A stretch of DNA of 64,000 nucleotides from Gymnodinialimonas ulvae (GTDB taxonomy: Bacteria > Pseudomonadota > Alphaproteobacteria > Rhodobacterales > Rhodobacteraceae), in contig NZ_JBBIFX010000004.1 of NCBI RefSeq assembly GCF_037543845.1, positions 186,001 through 250,000 of the forward strand, read 5' to 3'. Numbering within the stretch: the stretch's first letter is position 1; each line of letters starts with the position of its first letter. The notes beneath the pieces are model-generated. The model ran no database searches. It was not told the DNA's origin and was given only the letters and a program-made list of their open reading frames with translations. This document shows positions 57,515 to 64,000 of this stretch, in pieces. The translations under genes and the position numbers were made by a program.

Positions 57515-58726
57515 CTACTCGCCCTGCGCCTGACGACGCGACCGGGCTTGAACCGGCGCGCGGGCGGCTTGTGTCAGCGCCTCAAGCGCATGGGTCAGGT
57601 TCGCAATGTCACCACGCAGCCCCATAACTTCGGCATCGCGGCTCGCACCCATCGCCTCAGATAGCTTGAACAATTGCACGTCAATCGACCGGAGCCGATT
57701 GCGGCTTTCATCGTCCAACCCGTTTTCCGTCGCCAGCCCATCCAACGAAGCCGACAACCGGTCCTGCGCCGCAACCAGGCGTTCGGTCACGGCGGATTGC
57801 CCGGGGTCGGAGCCAAGACGTTGGGTCAAACCTTCGATGGATTGCGAAAGGTCCAACAGGCGCCGCTCGGTCGCGGTGCGCCGCGTCTCGGATTGTGCAA
57901 AAAGCGATTGCAGCGTGTCCATTTGGTCGACCATATGGTCCAGAACCGTGGCGATCGCAGCCTTGTCGACGGCCCCGTCGCCCTCAGCCGACGAGAACGA
58001 CACACGCGTGATCGACGCCAGCCATTCCTCCAATTCGCGGTAGAAGCGGTTCTGCCCATGGCCCGCGTAAAGCTCCAACAGCCCCACCACTAGCGATCCC
58101 GCCAGGCCCAGAAGCGATGAGGCAAACGCCGTACCCATGCCGCCCAACTGATCTTCAAGGCCGTCCATCAACCGACCAAAAACAGCCAACCCTTCCTCGC
58201 CATCGGTCGGCTGGAGCGACCGGATCGTCTCGACGACCGCCGGAACCGTCGTGGCCAAGCCAAAGAATGTTCCCAAAAGGCCCAGAAAAATCAGAAGGTT
58301 GGCGATGTATCGCGTGATATCACGGCTTTCTTCCATCCGCGCGCCGACGGAATCCAGCACCGATTTCGCCGACGCAGGCGTCACCTGCATGCGGTTGCCG
58401 CGCATCCGCGCCACACCGGTCATCGTCGCCAGCAATCGGGGCGGTTTTTCCCCCGTTGTCGCAGCGGCCCCGCCAGCCAATTGCTCGATCCAGGCCACCG
58501 ATGAGAAGAGTTGGATCACCTGAAAGAACGTCGCGAAGACACCGACGATGAACACGATGCCGATGGTCCCGTTCAGGAACGGCGCCGAAAGGAACACCGG
58601 CTCCACACTTGGCCAGACCACCACGCCGCCTGCGACCACCAGCGCAAGGATGATCACCATCAGCACAATCTGCTGGGTCGGACGTGTGAACCGAGGCGCC
58701 CCTGCGCCCTCTCTGCTGCTCGCCAT
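57515..58726 (-). CDS. MotA/TolQ/ExbB-like proton channel protein
   Basis: A 403-residue protein with four hydrophobic segments (about 20-38, 51-74, 140-165, 194-220). The ExbB/TolQ/MotA-type pore motifs are NLLIFLGLLGTFFGLATTVP and GGMGTAFASSLLGLAGSLVV (Thr and Gly-rich helices 3 and 4). The C-terminal 180 residues are a soluble helical, probably coiled-coil region with repeated charged heptads (RLSASLDGLATENGLDDESR). It lies immediately before the MotB/OmpA-like gene. The pair should form a 5:2-type membrane complex driven by protons or sodium. The biological output is not known. Confidence 0.88.
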   Translation of the reverse strand: MASSREGAGAPRFTRPTQQIVLMVIILALVVAGGVVVWPSVEPVFLSAPFLNGTIGIVFIVGVFATFFQVIQLFSSVAWIEQLAGGAAATTGEKPPRLLATMTGVARMRGNRMQVTPASAKSVLDSVGARMEESRDITRYIANLLIFLGLLGTFFGLATTVPAVVETIRSLQPTDGEEGLAVFGRLMDGLEDQLGGMGTAFASSLLGLAGSLVVGLLELYAGHGQNRFYRELEEWLASITRVSFSSAEGDGAVDKAAIATVLDHMVDQMDTLQSLFAQSETRRTATERRLLDLSQSIEGLTQRLGSDPGQSAVTERLVAAQDRLSASLDGLATENGLDDESRNRLRSIDVQLFKLSEAMGASRDAEVMGLRGDIANLTHALEALTQAARAPVQARSRRQAQGE

Positions 58727-58755
58727 GGCGTTTCAAATCGCTCTTTGGTCGTGTC

Positions 58756-58791
58756 TGGCGAAACCTTACACCGTGTCGAACGGTTTCGCCA
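58756..58791. promoter_or_regulatory. 10-bp perfect inverted repeat upstream of channel gene
   Basis: TGGCGAAACC (58756-58765) and GGTTTCGCCA (58782-58791) are perfectly complementary with a 16-nt spacer. It sits between the chaC stop and the channel-gene start, 30 nt from the latter. It can be an operator for the channel pair or a terminator-type hairpin of chaC; there is no U-tract, which favours the first. Confidence 0.5.
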
Positions 58792-58800
58792 ACAAAAGCC

Positions 58801-59343
58801 TTAACCCGTCTGTCGCAATCCGCGCACCTGCATCACAAGCGTATCGAGGTCATCATCCCCGATCCCCAATTCGTCCAGATGTGCGGCGGTGTTGTAGAGG
58901 TATTCGTCGTTCGGCCCACGCCCGCCATGGGCACCCGCGATGATCCGCGCCTGGGTGTCCAACGAATGCTGACAATATTGCTCGTGGCTGCGGTCGATCA
59001 CATAGGCGAGGACATCCGATTGCCGCGCGCCGCCGCGAAATTCGACCTCCAACCGGGTTTCCAGATAGGCCGACGAAATCAACTCCCGCTCGCGCAAATA
59101 GGCCAATGTCGCGTCTTCCGTGCCTGCCTCGGCCCGCAAGGCCAACCCGTCGCAAAACGCGCCCGGCGCTTCATCCAACGCCAGGACCAGCCCCGGATCG
59201 GCCTCGGTCCCGCGATGATGGATGGAGGTCATGCAAAACGAACGGTGCCAGCCATGCAGACGCGCAATCCGCGTTTCGGCCACCGGAAAGCCCGGATTCC
59301 ACAAAAGCGAGCCATAGCCGAAAACCCAAAGCGGTGAAGTCAT
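58801..59343 (-). CDS. chaC: Glutathione-specific gamma-glutamylcyclotransferase (ChaC)
   Basis: A 180-residue enzyme that cleaves glutathione to 5-oxoproline and Cys-Gly. It has the glycine-rich substrate loop VFGYGSLLWNPGFPV and RLHGWHRSFCMTSIHHRGTE, typical of ChaC. The catalytic Glu position is in LRERELISSAYLETRLEVEF. ATG 59343 with AAGGA 8 nt upstream gives the conserved start MTSPLWVFGYGSL. Confidence 0.93.
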   Translation of the reverse strand: MTSPLWVFGYGSLLWNPGFPVAETRIARLHGWHRSFCMTSIHHRGTEADPGLVLALDEAPGAFCDGLALRAEAGTEDATLAYLRERELISSAYLETRLEVEFRGGARQSDVLAYVIDRSHEQYCQHSLDTQARIIAGAHGGRGPNDEYLYNTAAHLDELGIGDDDLDTLVMQVRGLRQTG

Positions 59344-59402
59344 GGAAAGGTCCTTGTCGTGCCCCGTCGGTATAGGGGATAGATGCGCCAAGGGGGAGAG
59401 TG

Positions 59403-60404
59403 ATGAAGCGCCTTTTGATCCTGATTGTCGTGCTTGCCGGGCTTGGCGGTATAGCCTGGGCCGTGGCCGCCATGACCATGCAAACGGCAGCGACCCGCTG
59501 GCTGGATGATCGGCAGATCGAAGGCTGGGTTGTGAACGTCGCTGATGTCAGCGTCGAAGGCTTTCCGCTTACGTTCGAGACCGATTTCACGGATCTGCAA
59601 CTGGCCGATCCCGAAACCGGGCTGGCCTGGTCCACGCCGCGCTTCCAATTGGCGCAGGAGGTGCACCGCCTCGACCGGATCACGGCCACCTTCCCCGACG
59701 CGCAGATTCTCGCCTCTCCGGCAGAACGTCTGACCCTGACCAGCACCGAGATGTTTGCCGATCTCGACCTGCGTCCGACCTCGAATTTCGCGCTCGATGG
59801 GCTCGACGGGGCGCTGACGGAGCTTTCGGTGTCCTCTTCACTCGGCTGGACCCTTGCCTTGGCGTCAGCCGACCTGAGCATTGCCGATATGGCCGGGGAC
59901 ACGAACCGCTACGATATTGTCCTGACCGCCGTCGACCTTGACCCGCCGCAGGCCGTGCGCAACACGCTCGATCCAGCGGGCGTTCTGCCGGAGCTGATCG
60001 CGCAATTCGGGCTCGCGATCCGCGCCCGTTTCGACGCCCCATGGGATATGGCCGCCATCGAGGTCGCCCGCCCGCAACCCACACAGCTTGAGATCGAGCA
60101 GATCAGCGCGAATTGGGGCGACATGCTGTTTCGCGCCACCGGCACCCTCGACGTGACGGCGGGCGGCGTGCCTGAAGGCGCGCTTGCGGTCCGGGCCGAG
60201 AACTGGCGCGCCATGGTCGATCTTGCCACGAATGCAGGGCTTTTGCCGGAGCGCATCCGCCCCACCGCCGAAGCCATGCTGGAAGTGCTCGCAGGCATGA
60301 ACGGCAGCGCAGAAAACATCGACGCGACGCTCAACTTCTCAAACGGGCGCGCGTTCATCGGCCCCCTGCCGATCGGCCCCGCGCCGTCCCTGCGCATCCG
60401 TTAA
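59403..60404 (+). CDS. DUF2125 protein with N-terminal membrane anchor
   Basis: A 333-residue DUF2125 protein: N-terminal membrane helix RLLILIVVLAGLGGIAWAVA, then a periplasmic beta-rich domain starting TRWLDDRQIEGWVVNVADVS and VEGFPLTFETDFTDLQLAD (the family's G-F-P motif), ending NGRAFIGPLPIGPAPSLRIR. The family is widespread in alphaproteobacteria and of unknown role. It resembles lipid or porin-assembly envelope proteins of the AsmA type in its repeated strand pattern. ATG 59403 has AGGGGGAG upstream. Its end overlaps the extensin-like gene by 4 nt (convergent). Confidence 0.88.
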   Translation: MKRLLILIVVLAGLGGIAWAVAAMTMQTAATRWLDDRQIEGWVVNVADVSVEGFPLTFETDFTDLQLADPETGLAWSTPRFQLAQEVHRLDRITATFPDAQILASPAERLTLTSTEMFADLDLRPTSNFALDGLDGALTELSVSSSLGWTLALASADLSIADMAGDTNRYDIVLTAVDLDPPQAVRNTLDPAGVLPELIAQFGLAIRARFDAPWDMAAIEVARPQPTQLEIEQISANWGDMLFRATGTLDVTAGGVPEGALAVRAENWRAMVDLATNAGLLPERIRPTAEAMLEVLAGMNGSAENIDATLNFSNGRAFIGPLPIGPAPSLRIR

Positions 60405-61351
60405 CGGCAGTAGGCGCCCGAACGATACGACGCCACGTCGAAGTGGAAGTGATCCTGGTGAAACCGGTCGGATTCGGGTCCAAGGACCGTTCCGAATGTC
60501 CCGCAAGCGGCCTCGTGCAGGTTGCGCATGATCCCGGAATTGCCGCTACGCCAATCGTTTAACACGCTCAATTCATTGCCATTTTGCAAGCCAATCCCGG
60601 CGATATCAATCGCATTGCCGGTCGAATGCTCCGACAGGCGCGCGCCGCGCTGCGAATTGCGGGTCCGGCAGGCGTAGCTGGCCACGACCCGCAGGTTCGC
60701 AATGCCGCCGCCGGTGTTGCCGATGACCTCGTCCGCGTCGAGCACCCATTGACTGACCGATTGCGCGGTTGTGCAATTGATCGTCGCGGGTTGGGTCAAT
60801 TGCACCCCGTGCACCACCCGCAGGCGCACCGCATTCTGGATCCCGCAGCCGCTGATCCGACCCGTGATCGGCTCAAGCACATCGCCTTGCAGCCCAACCA
60901 CACCGCAAAGCGAGCCACTGCTTTGACCGGGCCGCGTGACAGTGCCCGGCGTGTTGCGTGTCGCGGCCGATCTCACGCGCCCCTCAAGGCCCTCGGGCCG
61001 CAGGCTCGGCCGCAACGAACGGATCACGGCCAAGGCCGATCCACCGCCGCCCACCACCGTCGGCGCCGAAGCCCCGGCGCGCGGGCGGAACAGGTTGCCC
61101 AGGATGCCGGGCTGCTCGCTTGTATTTTGCGGTTGGGCCGCAACCACGGGAGCGCTTTGGGGCGGGTCCTCAGCGGCACTCGCCGCAACTTCGGGCGGAG
61201 GAACAGGTGAACCTCCGGGCCGTGCCATCGGCCGTAGCGACGCCGCCGGTGCCTGCACCGTTGCAGAGGCATCCGCACCATCCGCGCTCTGCGCCGACAC
61301 CTGCGTCGCAAGCGTCACACCCAGCGCCAGGACCGCGACCCGCCAGATCAT
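60401..61351 (-). CDS. Secreted extensin-like C-terminal domain protein
   Basis: A 316-residue exported protein: signal peptide WRVAVLALGVTLATQVSAQS, a long Pro/Ala/Ser-rich spacer (20-120), then the extensin-like C-terminal domain (about 140-316). The domain has CGVVGLQGDVLEP, SEHSTGNAIDIAGIGLQNG and RFHQDHFHFDVASY. The His, Asp and HxH pattern (SEHSTGNAID, DHFHFD) resembles the zinc site of M15-type D,D-peptidases, so cell-wall trimming is plausible. ATG overlaps the tyrC stop (ATGA). Confidence 0.88.
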   Translation of the reverse strand: MIWRVAVLALGVTLATQVSAQSADGADASATVQAPAASLRPMARPGGSPVPPPEVAASAAEDPPQSAPVVAAQPQNTSEQPGILGNLFRPRAGASAPTVVGGGGSALAVIRSLRPSLRPEGLEGRVRSAATRNTPGTVTRPGQSSGSLCGVVGLQGDVLEPITGRISGCGIQNAVRLRVVHGVQLTQPATINCTTAQSVSQWVLDADEVIGNTGGGIANLRVVASYACRTRNSQRGARLSEHSTGNAIDIAGIGLQNGNELSVLNDWRSGNSGIMRNLHEAACGTFGTVLGPESDRFHQDHFHFDVASYRSGAYCR

Positions 61352-62283
61352 TCCACCGGCTCCTTCGTAACACCGCCCCGGCCAAAATTCGGCGCGTCCG
61401 TGTCCTGACCCGCCTCGATGATGCCGCGACGAATGCCGCGCGTCCGGGTGAAATAGGCGTGCAGATGATCCCCGTCGCCCGTCCGGATCGCACGTTGAAG
61501 GGCAAAGAGTTCCTCCGTGAAACGCCCGAGGATCTCAAGCGTCGCCTCTTTGTTGGACAGGAAAACGTCGCGCCACATGGTCGGATCACTGGCCGCAATC
61601 CGCGTGAAATCGCGAAACCCCGCGGCGGAGTATTTGATGACCTCGCTGTCGGTGACCCGGCGCAAATCATCCGCGACCCCCACCATCGTGTAGGCGATCA
61701 AGTGCGGCGTATGCGACGTGACGGCAAGAACCAGATCATGGTGATCAGGGTCCATCTCCTCCACAATCGCTCCACAGCCTGTCCACAGGTTTTTCAACCG
61801 ATCGGTCGCCTCGGGGGGCGTGCCCTCGACTGGCGTCAGCAGCGTGTAGCGATTGTCGAACAGCTCTGCGAAGCCCGACCGGGGTCCCGAATGCTCGGTG
61901 CCCGCCAACGGATGGCCCGGAACGAAGTGGACGTTGTCCGGAAGATGCGGGCCAATCGCTTCCACCACCTCGCGTTTGACCGATCCCACATCCGTGACCG
62001 TTGCGCCGGCCTCCAGGTGCGGTGCGATCTCGGCGGCGACCGCTGCCATCGCGCCGACGGGCACGGCAAGCACCACAAGATCGGCGCCCGAAACCGCCTC
62101 GGCCGCACTGTCCACGATGCGGTCGCACAGGCCGATGTCACGCGCGATGTCACGCGTTTCGCTTGATCGCGCGGTGCCCACGATCTCCCCCACCAGGTCG
62201 CCTCTGCGCCGCATGGCATGAGCCATGGACCCCGCAATCAACCCGAGCCCGATCAACGCAACACGTTGGTAAATCACACTCAT
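61348..62283 (-). CDS. tyrC: Prephenate/arogenate dehydrogenase
   Basis: A 311-residue enzyme of tyrosine synthesis. The NAD-binding loop is RVALIGLGLIAGSMAHAMRR, with DLVVLAVPVGAMAAVAAEI following. Catalytic His regions are VPGHPLAGTEHSGP and LAVTSHTPHLIAYTMVG. The substrate preference (prephenate or cyclohexadienyl) cannot be told. It overlaps hisC (ATGA); the HisC-type aminotransferase may supply the paired transamination step. Confidence 0.95.
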   Translation of the reverse strand: MSVIYQRVALIGLGLIAGSMAHAMRRRGDLVGEIVGTARSSETRDIARDIGLCDRIVDSAAEAVSGADLVVLAVPVGAMAAVAAEIAPHLEAGATVTDVGSVKREVVEAIGPHLPDNVHFVPGHPLAGTEHSGPRSGFAELFDNRYTLLTPVEGTPPEATDRLKNLWTGCGAIVEEMDPDHHDLVLAVTSHTPHLIAYTMVGVADDLRRVTDSEVIKYSAAGFRDFTRIAASDPTMWRDVFLSNKEATLEILGRFTEELFALQRAIRTGDGDHLHAYFTRTRGIRRGIIEAGQDTDAPNFGRGGVTKEPVE

Positions 62284-63365
62284 TCCGCCCCCTTAAAGGA
62301 CGCCAGCGCCGCCAACACACGGTCATTGTCCTCGGGCCGCCCGACCGTGATCCGTAGGCAATGCGGGAGGCCATAGCTCTTCGGTGCACGCACGATGACG
62401 CCCTGCGATTTGAGATAAGCATCAGCCGCATCAGCCTCTGCCTCATCCGCAAACCGTGCCAATACGAAATTTGCAAAACTGTCGTCGCAGTCAATCCCAA
62501 GCTGCCGCAGACCTCCGGTCAACCGCGCGCGCTCATCGGTATTTACACGTATACACATCGCAACCCAATCACGGTCCCGCACCGCAGCCTCCGCCCCCGC
62601 CAAGGCCAAGCCCGACAGGTTGAACGGTCCGCGAATACGGTTGAGCGTATCGATCACATGGCCCGGGCCGTACCCGTACCCGACCCGTAGACCACCAAGC
62701 CCGTAAGCTTTGGAAAACGTACGCGTCATCACCACGTTGTTGCGCTTATCCACAAGCGCCCTGCCGCCGTCATACCCGTCCGCAAACTCAGCATAGGCCC
62801 CGTCCAGCACCAGCAGGCATTGATCCGGCAGGGCATCGGCCAAACGTTCCACTGCACCGCTCTGCAACATCGTCGCTGTCGGGTTCGCCGGGTTTGCGAT
62901 GAAGACGAGCCGCGTGCGCTCCGACAGGCCACCGATCAACGCATCCAGATCGACACGCCGCTCGGCCTCGGGCACCTGCACCGCGCGCGCACCAGCGGCC
63001 AATGCGCTGATCCGGTACATCCCGAACCCATGCTCCGTATAAAGCACCTCATCGCCCGGCCCGGCATAGGCCTGGCACAGGAAATGGATCACCTCGTCTG
63101 ACCCAACGCCGCAGATCACGCGCTCGCAATCCAGGCCGTAGACCTCAGAAATCGCCGCGCGGAGCGGCCCGTGATCCGTCGACGGATACCGGTGGCTGTC
63201 GGTCAGCGCCCGTCCCATTGCCTCCACCGCCGCAGGCGACGGGCCAAATGGGTTCTCGTTCGAGCTCAGCTTCAGCGGATCGTCATGGCCGTCAATCTTC
63301 GACGCCCCACCCTGGTAGAGCGCGATATCAAGTATGCCGGGCTGGGGGCGGATGGGGGCGGTCAT
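62280..63365 (-). CDS. hisC: Histidinol-phosphate aminotransferase
   Basis: A 361-residue PLP aminotransferase. It starts with RPQPGILDIALYQGGASKID and the family DPLKLSSNENPFGPSPAAVE. The PLP Lys is in TRTFSKAYGLGGLRVGYGY, with CLLVLDGAYAEFADGYDGGR as the Asp/Tyr region. In alphaproteobacteria hisC beside tyrC often serves both histidine and aromatic amino-acid synthesis. The gene leads the run hisC-tyrC-extensin-like, all joined by ATGA overlaps. Confidence 0.96.
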   Translation of the reverse strand: MTAPIRPQPGILDIALYQGGASKIDGHDDPLKLSSNENPFGPSPAAVEAMGRALTDSHRYPSTDHGPLRAAISEVYGLDCERVICGVGSDEVIHFLCQAYAGPGDEVLYTEHGFGMYRISALAAGARAVQVPEAERRVDLDALIGGLSERTRLVFIANPANPTATMLQSGAVERLADALPDQCLLVLDGAYAEFADGYDGGRALVDKRNNVVMTRTFSKAYGLGGLRVGYGYGPGHVIDTLNRIRGPFNLSGLALAGAEAAVRDRDWVAMCIRVNTDERARLTGGLRQLGIDCDDSFANFVLARFADEAEADAADAYLKSQGVIVRAPKSYGLPHCLRITVGRPEDNDRVLAALASFKGAE

Positions 63366-63428
63366 GGCGCGTCCTGTGAATAGTTCCGCAGGGTTCTAGC
63401 GCGCGGGGTCCGTTTGGGAAACCGATTC

Positions 63429-64000
63429 TCAGAAGAAGCTCTGCGGGTCGATATCCACCGCCAACCGCAAATGCCCCGGCAATTTCAGCCCCTGAGTCCA
63501 ACGGCTTATCGCCGGTTGCAACGCCACACCCTTGGGCGCCTTCACCAAAAGCCGCACCCGATGCCGTCCCCGCACCCGGGCAATCGGCGCTGGCGCCGGG
63601 CCATAGACGATCCCGCCCGCGTCCCGGATCGGCCCGTCGTTGCGCGCAAGATGCGTGCCCAGATCGAACGCCGCCGCCGCTTCCGTCGACGAGATGATGA
63701 TCCCGGCCAATCGCCCGTAAGGCGGCATCCCCGCCGCCTCGCGCTCGGCTGCCTCGGTCCGCCAGAACCCTTCCTCGTCGCCGCTCAAGATCGCCCGGAT
63801 CACCGGATGCTCGGGCTGAAACGTCTGCAACAACGCCTGCCCCGGCTTCTCGGCCCGCCCGGCACGCCCCGCGACTTGCCGCATCAGTTGAAACGTCCGC
63901 TCTGCCGCGCGCAAATCGCTGCCCTGAAGGCCCAGATCCGCGTCTACGACCCCCACCAGCGTCAGACGGGGAAAGTTATGCCCCTTCGCCACCAATTGCG
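63429..64000 (-). CDS. priA: Primosomal protein N' (PriA), C-terminal part
   Basis: The 190 C-terminal residues of the PriA helicase, cut by the right edge of the window. Motifs V-VI are recognisable: VAKGHNFPRLTLVGVVDADL, GLQGSDLRAAERTFQLMRQV and AGRAGR. The C-terminal domain RPGQALLQTF-like KPGQALLQTFQPEHPVIRAI and the final LAVDIDPQSFF match the family end. PriA reloads the replisome at stalled forks. The frame continues past 64000. Confidence 0.95.
   Translation of the reverse strand, partial: QLVAKGHNFPRLTLVGVVDADLGLQGSDLRAAERTFQLMRQVAGRAGRAEKPGQALLQTFQPEHPVIRAILSGDEEGFWRTEAAEREAAGMPPYGRLAGIIISSTEAAAAFDLGTHLARNDGPIRDAGGIVYGPAPAPIARVRGRHRVRLLVKAPKGVALQPAISRWTQGLKLPGHLRLAVDIDPQSFF

Noticed and set aside
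55659..58726. Zorya (ZorA/ZorB) anti-phage system
   Set aside because: Adjacent genes are chaC, clpA and core metabolism; no zorC, zorD or zorE-like gene is present, and the long coiled coil is on the MotB-like partner.

Overview
This 64 kb window is GC-rich (roughly two thirds G+C by eye) and densely coded on both strands. Gene content points to a chromosome of an alphaproteobacterium, most likely Rhodobacterales (Roseobacter/Paracoccus group). The indicators are: a five-gene F1 ATP synthase operon (atpHAGDC) without F0 genes beside it; a short ProRS without the inserted editing domain; HdaA beside ppk/ppx; a Mth938-like gene downstream of yajC-secD-secF; and DUF1194, DUF817, DUF2125, Hint and H-type lectin proteins. 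I see no rRNA, tRNA, CRISPR array, complete insertion sequence or prophage.

Layout. 0-5.7 kb: tail of a membrane protein, thrS and small accessory genes (Hint protein, ArsC-like reductase, cspA, a tandem pair of small paralogues). 5.7-6.65 kb: a low-GC islet that starts with a long inverted repeat and carries a broken minus-strand gene with a HEPN-type RNxxxH motif, stopped by an in-frame amber codon and possibly a frameshift. 6.7-9.7 kb: thyX, DUF817, a VOC/glyoxalase protein and a DUF1194 VWA protein. 9.9-14.05 kb: the yajC-secD-secF secretion operon with a TauE-type permease and a Mth938-like protein. 14.3-16.6 kb: a trypsin-like protease and a membrane pentapeptide-repeat protein. 16.9-29.5 kb: serS, two TspO-like membrane paralogues, surE-pcm, a PAS hybrid histidine kinase, an NlpD-like lipoprotein, a HAD-like protein without its catalytic aspartates, a HemG-type flavodoxin behind an FNR-like promoter, and carB. 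29.8-34.6 kb: accessory stretch with a secreted protease, two lipoproteins, an orphan BrnA-like antitoxin, proS and two very small hydrophobic ORFs. 34.7-40.3 kb: AI-2E permease, hdaA, ppk, ppx. 40.4-44 kb: hydrolase, isomerase, prs, a membrane protein behind a double operator, and an H-type lectin protein. 44-49 kb: atpHAGDC. 49.5-64 kb: S41-like protein, flavodoxin, methyltransferase, gloB, clpA, a proton-channel/peptidoglycan-binding pair with a very long coiled coil, chaC, DUF2125, extensin-like protein, tyrC, hisC, and the 3' end of priA.

Functional themes are core housekeeping (translation, secretion, nucleotide and amino-acid synthesis, ATP synthesis, polyphosphate, protein quality control) interleaved with envelope proteins. 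The least explained signals are: two dispersed arrays of four 11-bp TATAC repeats, one upstream of serS and one on the proS stop codon; the broken HEPN-like gene; the unassigned motor-like gene pair at 55.7-58.7 kb; the HAD pseudoenzyme; and two tandem TGAAC-N3-GTTCA operators. No complete undescribed system can be demonstrated from the sequence alone. The HEPN-like islet and the motor-like pair are the best candidates to follow.
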